Source: Eledone cirrhosa
Taxonomy: Eukaryota; Mollusca; Cephalopoda; Octopoda; Eledonidae
DNA: 64,000 nucleotides
Reading direction: 5' to 3'
NCBI GenBank assembly: GCA_964016885.1
Contig: OZ024742.1
Coordinates: 357,094,066 to 357,158,065, forward strand
Shown: one piece after another, positions 32,341 through 43,310 of the stretch
Layout: the number at the start of each line of letters is the position of its first letter
How positions within the stretch are numbered: the stretch's first letter is position 1
Program-made: the position numbers and the translations under genes
The notes under the pieces: generated by a model
Told to the model about the DNA's origin: nothing
The model's input: only the letters and a program-made list of their open reading frames with translations
Database searches by the model: none

Positions 32341-32556
32341 TTAACTCTTTAGCATTTTAAACAACTCTATCTGACCAGAATTTTCTACCCACTTTCTGTT
32401 CAAATCAGCCATAATTACCCACTCATACTGATGTTAGGGTATTGTTCTCAAAATAAATAATATCAAAATCTCATAGATTCGATATTATGTGAGATAAAGC
32501 CTTTACCGAGAAAATACAATAGTACATATAGAGTAATGTAAATGATAAAGGGTTAA
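32341..32556 (+). mobile_element. TTAA-flanked MITE, copy 4
   Basis: TTAACTCTTTAGCATTTTAA at the left and AATGATAAAGGGTTAA at the right, with the usual interior AGAATTTTCTACCC...GATATTATGTGAGATAAAG. Confidence 0.8.
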
Positions 32557-32814
32557 CACATCATAATTATCTATGTACCTTTTTCCATTGTTCATTACTG
32601 TACATGATCTGGGAGTAATTCTTGCATCCAATAAAAATTAGCAGTGTCTTGTTCAATCGTAAATTCATATCAATGTGTCTGGGCAAAATCATCTTCCCCA
32701 TAGCAATATCATATCAGCACAATAAGCAACAACAACTACTGCTTTCATCGACTATGGCAAGACAACACAACGACAATTCTCTTGATACACTGAGACACAC
32801 TTTACTAACTTGAC

Positions 32815-33107
32815 ATGGACTCAACCAACAAACCACTGACACTCACTGACTCACTTGTCGTGGACTCAACCAACAAACCACTCACACTCACTGAGTCTCA
32901 CTTCACTCACTTGTCATGGACTCAACCAACAAATCACTCACACTCACTGAGTCACACTTCACTCACCATGGACTCAACCAACAAACCACTCACACTCATT
33001 GAGTCACACTTCACTCACCATGGACTCAACCAAGAAACCACTCACACTCACTGAGTCACACTTCACTCACTTGACATGGACTCAACCAACAAACCATTCA
33101 TTCAACT
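32815..33107. repeat. minisatellite, six units of 45-56 bp
   Basis: Units start with ATGGACTCAACCAAC (or GTGG) at 32815, 32860, 32916, 32968, 33020 and 33076. Two overlapping frames translate it as MDSTNKPLTLTES-type repeats. The variable unit length (45, 56, 52, 52, 56) changes frame, so a real protein is unlikely. Confidence 0.85.
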
Positions 33108-33216
33108 TCATCTCTCAACTCCTAACCTACTACAGCACCACAAATGTACCTAACAATGAAGTAAGCAAACAACCCCAACAAATAAACTACAGTTGCACCT
33201 GATATATCTATCTATC

Positions 33217-33430
33217 TAGGGCAGGTAAAATTCCCGAGATCAATGGACAAGTTCTCTCCAGCGGTCTCTGTCTCTCATTTTCGCTGCCATGTCCTGTGTC
33301 TCCAAGAGACCACTATCTGTCCTTAGGGCATCAACATATGTTAACCTCAGTCTTCCTCTACCAGTGTGTCCATGCAGGGGCTCCCATAGGAGGATTTGAT
33401 GCAGGAGGTAGAGACTGTGTCGTGGAGTGC
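33217..33430 (-). mobile_element. LINE C-terminal fragment, another subfamily
   Basis: Minus-strand frame reads GHTGRGRLRLTYVDALRTDS followed by a MAAKMRDRDRWREL-type end, the C-terminal signature common to these LINEs. Confidence 0.65.
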
Positions 33431-33447
33431 GGAGCTGAATGAATGAG

Positions 33448-33580
33448 ATTAAGACGAAATATCTGGTAGAGAATATTAAGAAGCCAGAGATGATTACTAA
33501 TGTAGGCGGGAAGCCACTAGAATTGGTTGAGCACTTCCTGTATTTGGAAGCAAAGATTGGGAATACCTGATGTATATTGA
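33448..33580 (+). mobile_element. LINE RT fragment
   Basis: Plus-strand frame resembles the stretch after the RT core: TKYLVENIKKPEMITNVGGK, then LVEHFLYL, comparable to the VDSFRYLG segment of family A. Confidence 0.55.
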
Positions 33581-33674
33581 CTACGGAATGTAGTCTAAGA
33601 CCTCTGTAGCCAATATATGGTGAAAGCTTCTAGTTTTATTCCCCCCCCCCTCCCCAAAAAAAAGAAAAATATAT

Positions 33675-34060
33675 ATATATATAAATCAGGATAGACCCAG
33701 TTTGAAACTAGTTAGACCATTACTCAACAGAGTACTCATACTTGGGGTAGTAAAGTTTGGCTGGATTGGCAGTATCGGTAAAGGGTCGGACGCCATGCTT
33801 TGACGCATAGAATTACGGCACTTGCCATTCTGAGTTCAAATCCCACCGAGGTTAACTTTGCCTTGCATCCTTATGAGGTCGATAAAATAAAGTACCAGTA
33901 ATGCGCTGGTTAATTGCTGGCCTTGGGCCAAAAGTAGAAACAATTATAAAAAGTCAGGACTTGACAGCTGAGGTCTTGCCATTTCAACAGCTAGTAACAG
34001 AGTGGAACTAGCTGTTGAAACAGCAAGAGATCAGCCGTTGGGTCCCAAATCTTTATAATA
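33675..34060. repeat. TA-flanked short element, copy 3, split by a SINE
   Basis: The left part has ATCAGGATAGACCCAGTTTG and ACCATTACTCAACAGAGTAC. The right part has AGTCAGGACTTGACAGCTGA, the fold-back TTTCAACAGCTAGT/ACTAGCTGTTGAAA and GATCAGCCGTTGGGTCCCAA. It ends in (TA)n at 34059. Confidence 0.7.
33757..33947 (+). mobile_element. tRNA-derived SINE, near full length
   Basis: Head GGATTGGCAGTATCGGTAAA with an A-box-like start, GGTCGGACGCCATGC, B box GAGTTCAAATCCCACC, and tail GCTGGCCTTGGGCC, AAAAGTAGAAACAA. It has the best-preserved order of SINE blocks in plus orientation here. Confidence 0.9.
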
Positions 34061-34572
34061 TATATATATAATAATTATAAATGTGAAGAGAAATTAGACA
34101 AAATATACCTGATTTTTTCTATAAGTCCCGAATGAAAAGGTATGCAGCCAAAGTGCAGCCATATTGCACTAGCACAGTGAACGCTATCAGATTTTAAAGA
34201 GTTTCCTCAAACATAGGGATTAATACTTGAACTGTCCGTTACAAGTGAAAAATTGTTGGGAGGGAGTATTATCATGTGGTATAATGGTTGCAGTAGGGAG
34301 GTAAAGGCTGGACATTAGGCAAGTAATACATGTGCTAGAAGGAGCAGCCAGCCCACACCTATTTCACTCAAACATAGCAAAGGTAAAACCATATATACAG
34401 TGATTGAAACTCATGTAAGGAAATAAATATGGTTTAAAAGATAAAAGATAATTTTTCCATTAACATACTTGTTTATATATATATATATGTGTGTGTGTGT
34501 GTATGTGTGTATATACATATATATATGTGTGTATGTGTGTGTGTGTGTATATACATATATATATATATATGC

Positions 34573-34621
<49 letters not shown>

Positions 34622-35091
34622 TGTATATACCTGCATAGACATATATGCATTAAATTGTCTTGAAACTGCATTCATTTTTTTGTTTTAAACAAGAAATTCT
34701 TTACTGTCTCAGAGTGACCTATAATCCCCACACCCACACCACTACACACATTTTCACATATCCTAATTTAAATTCTACAATAATTGATCTGGCTATTGGC
34801 TATTTCCAATAAATTTTATTTTTAATGGCTATATCATGTTATTTTATTACTCTGTTTATGTACCCCCTCCCTCACCTCATAAATTTCCTCACTAACTCAT
34901 CCAGTTTATTACATTTATAGAAAGTTTCCCATTATTAGTATATTGTTTGTTTTTTGTGGTATTTTGTAAAAATATTCATTTGTAACACTGTTATTACTTG
35001 CTAGTATATTGTCTCTGTAACAATTTCAAAGTATCTATATACACACATATGCATATATATACATATATATACATATATATATATATATATA
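34061..35091. other. AT-rich spacer with TA/GT microsatellites
   Basis: Compound TA/GT runs at 34475-34612 and TA runs at 35038-35090 leading straight into LINE A copy 2. Repeat translations only. Confidence 0.7.
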
Positions 35092-37559
35092 AAAAACGAG
35101 ACAATCACTTGATCACCTACAGATCAGGGGAACATACCAGCCAGGTAGATTATATCCTTACCAGAAGACGTGACAGAGTGACTGTTGTAAACACTAAATC
35201 CCTCCCCCATGAAGAATGCACCTCCCAACATAGACTGATAATTAGCGACCTCATAGTCAGGACGAGACGTACTCGACAGCAGAAGAGGACTATCCTCAAG
35301 AGAAAAATATGGAAGCTAAAGGACCCCACAGACAGAAATAAATTTCAAAGCATATTACTTGATGCTTTCGACAGTAAGGAAGAGCATTTAGAGTCGGACA
35401 ATATAGAGGGACAGTGGGAATTCATGAAAGCAAACCTGCTGATGGCGGCAGACGAAGTCTGTGGCCGGAGCAGGCCTATAGGCAGGAGGAGAGTAACATG
35501 GTGGTGGAACAGTAAGGTGGAGGAGTCGATTAAGGCCAAAAAGCAGGCTTGGAAAATATGGCGGGATGGGGGAAGTAGAGAAGACTATCAAGTGGCCAGG
35601 AGGGAAGCTAGGAGACAAGTGTACTTTGAAAGAAGGGAAGCAGAGGAAAGAAAGTTCAAGCATGTTCTACAACACGAGGACCAAAAACGTGAGGTGTTCA
35701 GGATTGCTAGGCAATGTGTCAAGGAAAACAGTGATATTGTTGGGGAGAAGTGTGTACTAAATGATGATGGCGTACTCGCCATCACTGACGCTGATAAGAA
35801 GGTCGCTTGGAAGTGTCACTACGAGAGGCTACTAAATGAGGAGAATAAATGGGAGAAGGATAGTCTCCCCCAGATCGATCCAATAGAGGGACCAGCAGTG
35901 TTAGTTGAAGGTAGTATAATAAGTAAGGCAATCAAAGATATGATGACGGGTAAGGCGGCTGGGCCTTCGGAAATAGTTGCTGAGATGCTGAAGGCCTCTG
36001 GAACGGTGGGACACACCATGGTCACCCGGATAGTAAACCAAGTCATACAGAATGGGGTTGTTCCGAAGGACTGGCGTAGCAGCATCATCATTAACTGTTA
36101 CAAGGGTAAAGGAGACGCCCTAGATAGGAGTAACTATAGAGGGATTAAATTAATCGACCAGGTCATGAAGGTCACGGAAAAAGAAATAGTGCAACTAATC
36201 AGAGAGAGAATCGATCTAGATGAAATGCAGTTCGGGTTTGTGTCAGGCAAAAGTACCACAGACGCTCTTTTCAATGTACGACAACTACAGGAGAAATACC
36301 TAGCTAAGAGTAAACCCCTATACTTAGCCTTTGTCGACTTGGAGAAAGCCTTCGACAGAGTCCCCCGTTCCATTATCTGGTGGGCTCTTGGAAAACTAGG
36401 TGTTGACGAATGGCTTGTGAGAGCTATACAAGCCATGTATAAAGAAACAGTGAGCAAGGTTAGAATTAACAACGAATATAGTGAAGAGTTTAGCGTAAAA
36501 GTTGGTGTCCATCAGGGCTCTGTTCTTAGCCCCCTACTATTCATTATTGCTCTTCAGGCTATAACAGAGGAGTTCAAGACCGGCTGCCCATGGGAACTCC
36601 TATACGCAGATGACCTAATGCTCATAGCTGAATCAATGGCCGAGCTAGAGAAGAAATTCCAAACATGGAAGCACGGCCTAGAATCAAAAGGCCTTAAAAT
36701 TAACATGGCTAAGACTAAAGTTCTAGTTTGTAGGAAAGAAAATAAGGCGCCGGTCCCTTCCAGAAAATGGCCATGCTCAGTGTGTAGGAAAGGCGTAGGT
36801 AGAAACTCCATTTTATGTCCCAAATGCAAAGTATGGGTGCATAAAAGATGTAGTGGGATCACAGGTAAGCTAACTAAGAACACAGATTTTACATGTGGCC
36901 GGTGCTCTGGTGTAATAAGTAGCAGCAAGTGCCCACAAAATACTAGCTCTTTCAACTGCGCAGAGGGTTCTATAGAAATAGTGGACAGCTTCCGTTACCT
37001 GGGTGACAAAATCAGCAGTGGGGGAGGGTGCTCCGAAAGTACAGTAGCTAGAGTCAGAACTGGATGGAAAAAGTTCAGAGAGCTTATACCACTATTAGCC
37101 GCTAAAGGGTTCTCCCTAAAAGTGAAAGGCAGGTTGTATGATGCTTGCATACGAACAGCAATGTTGCACGGCAGTGAGACCTGGGCATTGTGTGCAGAGG
37201 ATATACGCAGACTAGAGAGGAACGAAGCTTGCATGCTCCGCTGGATGTGTAATAGTAATATACGCGAACGGCAAAGCATAAACGAACTAAGGAAAAAATT
37301 AGAAATAAGAGGGATCAGATGTTGTTTACTCGAGAGAAGGCTACGTTGGTATGGTCACGTGATGCGCATGAAAGACGACAGCTGTATAAGAAAGTGCAGG
37401 GCAATAAAGATAGACGGTAGCCACGGAGTAGGCAAACCCAGAAAAACCTGGGACGAGCTGATAAATTCCGACCTCACACACTTACACCTCTCCAAGACAA
37501 TGTCACTGGACCGAGAGCTTTGGCGGTACTCAGTAATAGAGAAGACCCGCGTTACCTAA
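34998..37559 (+). CDS. LINE A copy 2: endonuclease tail, reverse transcriptase, zinc finger
   Basis: An 853-aa frame. LINE homology begins near residue 32; the first residues are translated TA repeat, so the true start is missing. Residues about 39-80 (TYRSGEHTSQVDYILTRR, then SQHRLIISDLIV) are the C-terminal end of an APE-type endonuclease that nicks target DNA. A basic linker follows. The RT has NYRGIKLIDQ, FGFVSGKSTTDA, FVDLEKAFDRVP (about 444), GVHQGSVLSPLLF and YADDLMLIAE (about 535). The C4HC3 PHD-like finger is at about 593-636. The C-terminal domain follows with MLHGSETWAL and WYGHVMRMKDDSC. No internal stop is seen, making it the best-preserved retrotransposon frame here, although truncation makes it inactive. 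RT alone could act in trans. Clade: a non-LTR element of the RTE/Jockey-like assemblage; I cannot assign it further. Confidence 0.88.
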   Translation: MLVYCLCNNFKVSIYTHMHIYTYIYIYIYIYKKRDNHLITYRSGEHTSQVDYILTRRRDRVTVVNTKSLPHEECTSQHRLIISDLIVRTRRTRQQKRTILKRKIWKLKDPTDRNKFQSILLDAFDSKEEHLESDNIEGQWEFMKANLLMAADEVCGRSRPIGRRRVTWWWNSKVEESIKAKKQAWKIWRDGGSREDYQVARREARRQVYFERREAEERKFKHVLQHEDQKREVFRIARQCVKENSDIVGEKCVLNDDGVLAITDADKKVAWKCHYERLLNEENKWEKDSLPQIDPIEGPAVLVEGSIISKAIKDMMTGKAAGPSEIVAEMLKASGTVGHTMVTRIVNQVIQNGVVPKDWRSSIIINCYKGKGDALDRSNYRGIKLIDQVMKVTEKEIVQLIRERIDLDEMQFGFVSGKSTTDALFNVRQLQEKYLAKSKPLYLAFVDLEKAFDRVPRSIIWWALGKLGVDEWLVRAIQAMYKETVSKVRINNEYSEEFSVKVGVHQGSVLSPLLFIIALQAITEEFKTGCPWELLYADDLMLIAESMAELEKKFQTWKHGLESKGLKINMAKTKVLVCRKENKAPVPSRKWPCSVCRKGVGRNSILCPKCKVWVHKRCSGITGKLTKNTDFTCGRCSGVISSSKCPQNTSSFNCAEGSIEIVDSFRYLGDKISSGGGCSESTVARVRTGWKKFRELIPLLAAKGFSLKVKGRLYDACIRTAMLHGSETWALCAEDIRRLERNEACMLRWMCNSNIRERQSINELRKKLEIRGIRCCLLERRLRWYGHVMRMKDDSCIRKCRAIKIDGSHGVGKPRKTWDELINSDLTHLHLSKTMSLDRELWRYSVIEKTRVT

Positions 37560-38062
37560 ATACAAATTAAAACCTACTACAGTCAGTAGGCATCTCTAAC
37601 AAAATACACCCCCGTCCCACCACCCCCACCTCATCCACAGCGCCCCTTTCAATGTAAAGTTATGTTGGTGCCAGAAAATCCAGGCCGAAACAAATGAGAT
37701 CGTGTAGGTGTCACGAGAAAAAAAAAAACACACAGTCCACGCTGTAATGTGACCGTGTAGGCAACACGGTAAAAACGTCCCAGTCCCACACTGTAAATGT
37801 GGTTGGTGTTAGGAAGGGCATCCAGCTGTAGAAAACCTGCCAGACAGTTCACGCTGTAATGTGGCCGTGTAGGCAACACGGTAAAAACCTCCCAGCCCCA
37901 CACTGTAAATGTGGTTGGCGTTAGGAAGGGCATCCAACTGTAGAAAACCCGCCAGACACTCCTATGCGAGCAAGACAACCACTCTTGCCTCAAGTGGGAA
38001 AACTCCCGTCCAAACCCATGCAAGCATGGAACACAGACGTTAAACGATGATGATGATGATGA
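35092..38062 (+). mobile_element. LINE family A, copy 2 (about 3 kb)
   Basis: Runs from the (TA)n boundary at 35091 through the coding frame to a 3' untranslated region with an internal 112-bp duplication, ending in (GAT)n at 38047-38062, then again (TA)n. The coding parts shared with copy 1 differ by only scattered substitutions, so both are fairly young. Confidence 0.92.
37739..37962 (+). repeat. 112-bp tandem duplication in the LINE 3' untranslated region
   Basis: The block from ACGCTGTAAT through CACTGTAAATGTGG and GGAAGGGCATCCA occurs at 37739-37850 and again at 37851-37962. Copy 1 of the family has it once. Confidence 0.85.
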
Positions 38063-38193
38063 TATATATATATATATATAACAAAGGAAGTGCAGTAAGG
38101 AACCAGGTGAAACATAACGCACCTGAGTACTCGATACTGTCGAAACAGCCGGAGCTCAGCCGTCGGGGTCCTGACTCTTTTCCTATTATATTC

Positions 38194-38195
<2 letters not shown>
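38063..38195 (-). repeat. TA-flanked short element, copy 4
   Basis: (TA)n, then AACAAAGGAAGTGCAGTAAG ... GAGTACTCGATAC ... GAGCTCAGCCGTCGGGGTCC ... TTTTCCTATTATA. Same blocks as 14851-15008. Confidence 0.7.
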
Positions 38196-38225
<30 letters not shown>

Positions 38226-38238
<13 letters not shown>

Positions 38239-38410
38239 TTGTCGGGGCCCAACACTTAAGTGTTACCCTTTCAACAGCTAGTACTGTAGAAAAGGCAAGA
38301 GCTCTGCCGTCAGGTTACCACTCTATTATAGCCATACTCTACTATACCAGGTATCGAGTACTCTGTTGAGTAATGACCTAACTAGTTTACAACTGGTTCT
38401 ATCCTATCCG
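38226..38410 (-). repeat. TA/GA-flanked short element, copy 5
   Basis: After a (GA)n run, GTTACCCTTTCAACAGCTAG ... TATCGAGTACTCTGTTGAGT ... AACTAGTTTACAACTGG. It is the reverse orientation of the 33675-34060 element. Confidence 0.65.
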
Positions 38411-38463
38411 GATATACATATATGTATATATAAATGTCTATGTGTATATACATATATTTACAT

Positions 38464-39320
38464 ATACAAATCAATATATGAGAGGTATGAACACTGATAC
38501 AAGTATACATGTGTTTGGATTGCAAATGACTAAGTTAGCTAGGTTGAAAAATACTAATTTAAAATAATATGGTTAGCCTGTCTCGATTTAAAGTAATAAA
38601 TCAATAAAAATAAACCTATATTGGCAATGGCCGTGATACCCGGACCAATTCTAAATTTGCTTCGCAACAATTATTAAGTGAAAGTCACTATTTCTGTGCT
38701 CTTCTGCGGGTATCCGGAAATTGGTACATTTCACTTCAAGATACTTAAGAAGACTGAGAGATAGGTCATTTGCAATTCGAACACATGTATACTTGTATCA
38801 GTGTTCATCCCTCTCATATATTCATTTATATTACACGGCTCGGAAATATTCCCTTCTTTGAGCTATTTACTTGTAAAATACTATTTCAAGTTTATAACTC
38901 TATATATAATATTCTCGGCTCCATATGTAGAGCTAATTTTAGTCCCATAAAACCGGCTGCTATTTTTAGCGGCACGAGTATGGGATGGGCTAGACACTGT
39001 GACACATGTGCGTTCAACAACAGATATCTCTCAGTCTTCTTAAGTATTTTGAAGTGAAATGTACCAATTTCTGGATTCCCGCAGAAGAGCACAGGAATAG
39101 TGACTTTCACTTAATAATTGTTGCGAAACAAATTTAGAATTGGTCCGAGTATCACAGCCATTGCCAATATTGGTTTGTTATTTTTATTGATTTATTATTT
39201 TAAATCGAGACAGGCAAACCATTTTATTTTAAATTAATATTTTTCAACCTAGCTAACTTGGTCATTTGCAATTCGAACACATGTATACTTGTATCAGTGT
39301 TTATCCCTATCATATATTCA
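38464..39320. repeat. large fold-back repeat with about 300-bp arms
   Basis: The left arm (38464-38765) is answered in reverse by 39025-39320. Examples are ACTTAATAATTGTTGCGAA and CCAATTTCTGGATTCCCGC on the right against their complements on the left. The spacer (38766-39024) starts with a block (CATTTGCAATTCGAACACAT) that recurs in direct orientation at 39264-39395. No coding. The layout resembles inverted pseudo-LTRs without a body, but I found no hammerhead in it. Confidence 0.75.
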
Positions 39321-39395
39321 TTTGTATTACACGGCTCGGAAATATTCCCTTCTTTGAGCTATTTAATTGTAACAGATTATTTTGAGTTTATAACT

Positions 39396-39919
39396 CAACA
39401 TATAATATTTACATATATATATATTTTTATATATATATACGCATATTTGCTTATATATGTGTGTTTTGGGGGGTTTGGGGTGTTATAAACAGTTTCTTTA
39501 AAGTCAAATTTGAAATGTCTTAAAATATGTTACGAAAGTCTCGAATCACTTGTGATGGATAGGGAAGTGTGGTGAGCTACGATTTGGAGCAGTATTAAGG
39601 ACTTTACATGTTAGACTTAAACATAATGAAATGAAAAGAAACATCAATAAATATGAAATCAATTGTAATAGCAATAGGCATGTTCCTCATTCTCTCTTTA
39701 TATGTTCATTATGTACAAAAGTATACCTATCTTACATTGGTCTGAGATTGCTCTAGCATGCCTAAGCACATAATATATGTGGATTATTAGAATTTAATTC
39801 TGTATGACCAGTTTCAATGCCATGTTTTTCAAAACACCTGAAAGTGGCTCTTTAATATTCACAATAAACAAACCCCTTTCAGGGCTCAAAAGCCATTTAA
39901 GATCTCACACTAGAAAAGA
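39396..39919. other. TA runs and unassigned DNA
   Basis: No gene seen. Confidence 0.5.
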
Positions 39920-40105
39920 ACTGATACTGATGGTGCCATGACAAAATGAACCCAGTACATGCTGTGAATTGTTTGAGATTAGCAAAAGCATCCAGCTGTA
40001 GAAACCATGCCAAAATAAAATGTATGAGCATGACACAGTCATCAGACCTGCCACCCTTTCTTTAAAGTGTAACAACTTATATAACCTATATTTATAAAAT
40101 GGTGA
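39920..40105 (+). mobile_element. LINE 3' untranslated relic
   Basis: Diverged AAAAGCATCCAGCTGTAGAAA block, then GACACAGTCATCAGACC. The tail is degraded. Confidence 0.55.
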
Positions 40106-40675
40106 TAACATGATGTTTTTATTATATTACATTATATTATTTTATATATCATAAAAATATATAAAAAAATATATTTAAAAAAAAAATTATTTTATATATC
40201 ATATCATATCATATTATATTATTCTATATATCATAGTATATAATACAATGTATTATATTACATTATGTTTCATTTCATTATATTGTATATGCCTACTAGT
40301 TGACCAAGATAGTAGTACCAATATTTTTGAGCATAACATTGAGAAAATATTCAGACTTTATCATCATAAATATCAGTCTTAAATATACTTACAAGCTTTT
40401 TATTTTACTTATTTTTTTTAATGTCTGTAAGTCTTTAGAATATAAAAGTCGTCAAGCTTTCAATATATATATTTTTTTCAACTTTTCCAGTATTTTGGTT
40501 ATAGATTTATTTTGAGGAAAATGTGGCAAAATTTGAATGTTTCTTTTTATGATGTCTAGTCAAGAGGTCAACAGAATTGAATCTAAAGAATTTGTTTTTC
40601 ATAGATGTTGCCTTTGGAACATATTGAGAATTTTTTAGCAAGAGCACATCATGATTGAAAAGGTCATGGAGAGAT
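40106..40675. other. very AT-rich DNA
   Basis: ATATTATATTATT-type low-complexity sequence (40110-40280), then unassigned. Confidence 0.55.
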
Positions 40676-40892
40676 TTAACACTTTAACATTTAAACTGGC
40701 TGTATCCGGCCAGAATTCTCTCATCTCTTGCTGTTCAAACTGGCCATAATCAACCACTCATACTGATGATAGGGTAGTGTTCTCAAAATAAATAATATCA
40801 AAATCTCATAGATTCGATAATATGTGAGATAATTTTGTGAGGTAAAGCCTTAAAATATAGTAAATATAGAGTAATGCAAATGATAGAGATAT
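40676..40892 (+). mobile_element. TTAA-flanked MITE, copy 5 (degraded right end)
   Basis: TTAACACTTTAACATTTAAA at the left with the canonical interior. The right terminal repeat has decayed. Confidence 0.7.
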
Positions 40893-41084
40893 AAGTTGAG
40901 TAGCCATATTTTCTGTGGTCATATGGTAATGATATGGGATATCATTATCATAAAATCAAAGAAGATACTCGAATGTTCAACCTTGGTCAGTCCTTATTTC
41001 GAGTTACTACCCTCATAAATGGGTCTACAACTATTCCACCCTTGTATGTTTCAAATTTTGACATAGTTTTTATGGATGGAGGCT

Positions 41085-41705
41085 CTGCCTAACACTAAAC
41101 ACTTTACAGGATGTACAGGGTGCATTTTATCATCAAACCAGCATTACAGATTTTGTCATGCCTTTAATGAGACCAAAGAAACACTTATACTTAACATATT
41201 ATACTCTTGATTGTCTAATCACTTTACAGGGTGTACTGGGTGTATTTTATTTGGCACCTACACTAGAGAGGTGTTTGGGACCACTGCTAAGCTAAAGAGA
41301 CCTTGCCACTCTGTATAGTCATTATTCTTTTAAAGAAAATATTGCTGGAGATTGATTTGAAGAGAAGTGACATCCAAGAATTGAAAGATAAAAGAGTATG
41401 GTTTGAATGTGACAAGAGATGGGTCAGTAGGTGTGATAGTGATAGTGGTAGCTAGAATGTTGAGTGGAATGGTTGGATTGGGAAGTATCACAGTATTTCT
41501 TGATATTAGTCTATAGATAGTATTATTTCCTACCACACTGTTTCAGTTTGTGAAATTCTAGTGTAACCTGAGGCTCATTTTGTATTATTTTGAAAAGACC
41601 AAGTACGATCACAGCCTCCTTTATTTTGGCATAGTTTCTACAGCTGGATGCCCTTCCACTTTACAGGCGGTATAGGAAACATTTTTCTGAAGCACCACCA
41701 TTACC
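41085..41705 (-). mobile_element. old LINE 3' relics
   Basis: Three degraded blocks: TTTACAGGATGTACAGGGTG at 41103, TTTACAGGGTGTACTGGGTG at 41223, and TTTCTACAGCTGGATGCCCT at 41636. They read as reverse 3' untranslated sequence. The DNA between them is unassigned. Confidence 0.5.
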
Positions 41706-42377
41706 AAGTAACATAGTGTATTGACATTTTTTTAATCTTTTATCCCATTTGTAAAATAAGTTGGATTACTTTCAATAAATAATGAATGAATATTACATAA
41801 TTTATCTACTAAATTTCGTAGCTGTTGATTAAATATATTTTATTACTTATTTAAAGATTCACTTCTTTAAAATGTCAACACTTCCGGTTAGCGATCGGTT
41901 AAATAAATATTCCTATATTTCCGTCACTAATTTTCTCCTAATGCAGTTTATATATAATATCGTCTTTTTTAATGTATCATGAATTACGTTACTGATTACA
42001 TAAGAGAGTGTAACATAGTCTTCGTTCAATTTCTGTGTATAGTGTTAATTAAGATTTTATTTGATGTATCATATCTCCATGTATATATACTTGCATATAA
42101 TATCAATATACACACTACACATGCTAGCAGAAAACCAACCAAACGGTGGTTTTTCTGCTAGTTTACATAATGTACTGGGTCGCATCAACAATACTAGTGT
42201 GGTTATAACAAACATTTCCAGACTTATGAATCTATTCAAAACCTATTTTGTCTCTGTTTGATCACCAACACTGTAGGATCTGGGTTTTAACCTCATTTAC
42301 TTTTAGTGTCATAGTTATGTATTGATGGATGGGTCGTTTCTACTATGGCATATTTCCAGTAACCTAAGTCCTAATAA
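41706..42377. other. AT-rich spacer with a small hairpin
   Basis: CTAGCAGAAAACCA and TGGTTTTTCTGCTAG form a hairpin at 42123-42162. No gene seen. Confidence 0.55.
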
Positions 42378-43310
42378 TAATAATGAAATTATTGTGTACA
42401 GTACTCATGTGCACTACAACTCATCAAAGGTGCATGTATAGTACATAGAATAATGTACAAATGTCAGGGAAGTGAACAATGTATGAGTCATGATAAACAT
42501 GTGTGTGTGTGTGTGGAGGGGGGTATCAGGTGTAGTGTTGGTGAATTTCAGGAAGCATGGAGGTTATAAAGGATGCAATGTCTTGGCAGCTAACAACTGA
42601 TGCAGGTAGTTTGTTCCCTGTTTCAGCAACTCTGAGCGTGAAAAAAATGTTTCCAAAAGTCATGGAAGCTGTGCTGTTTTCTGACGTTGTAGGTGTGACC
42701 ATGGGTGTTAGACACATGGAATTCAAAAAGGTGCTCAGGGTTGTTGTTGGCAAGATGGTTAATCATTTTGTGGGTGTTTACCAAGTCAGTTAGCAGCTGT
42801 CGGAGCATCAATGTATTTATGCCCATGGAAGCAAAGCATTCAGAGTATGGTAGATGCCTGGTGGAGGGTATTCGCTTGGTTGCACGACTCTGAACAGTTT
42901 CCAAGAGGTCAATGTTCTGAGCAATCCAGACTGGTGATGAAAATTCTAAGTATGGCCGCACCATAGCTATTTACAGCTTTAAATAGATAGATGGAGAGCG
43001 GCTGACAAAGGTCTTGCTGAGTGATGCTAAGACACCCTCGGCCTGTTTGACAATTCTAGCAACATACTTTGTCCAATGCAAATCTCTGCAAACAGTAATG
43101 CCCAGGTCATGTTCACAAGAAGACTTCTTGATATTGGTGTTGTGGAGGGTGTATGTGGACGCTGCGTTATTTCTCCCAAAATGCTTGGTGGTACACATGT
43201 CCACAGCCAGCTTGAGTTGCCAGCCCATGATCCATTGTTGCATTGTGTCCAGGTCTGATTGCAGTCCTCTTTCATATACTTTGTGAGGTTCTGATTCTTG
43301 TTTTTACTTT
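42378..43310 (-). mobile_element. CR1-like LINE, C-terminal and 3' part
   Basis: On the minus strand, frames joined by frameshifts give the CR1/L2 C-terminal region: DLHWTKYVARIVKQAEGVLA, then VRPYLEFSSPVW, LLETVQSRATKRIP, LVNTHKMINHLANNNPEH and RKQHSFHDFWKHFF. The 3' untranslated block GAGTTGTAGTGCACATGAG and an (ATT)n tail follow at 42372-42385. The catalytic RT domain is missing. It lies closest to 57000-58400. Confidence 0.85.

Noticed and set aside
32815..33202. Repeat protein with MDSTNKPLTLTES units
   Set aside because: Unit lengths of 45, 56 and 52 bp change frame, so the repeats are a DNA minisatellite rather than a selected protein.
33757..33830. Functional tRNA gene
   Set aside because: A-box- and B-box-like blocks are present but no cloverleaf closes, and the sequence continues into the SINE body found in many other places.
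34469..34688. Several overlapping open frames rich in Tyr, Ile, Val and Cys
   Set aside because: They translate TA/GT microsatellite on both strands. The same applies to frames at 14671-14973, 45352-45719 and 46811-47050.
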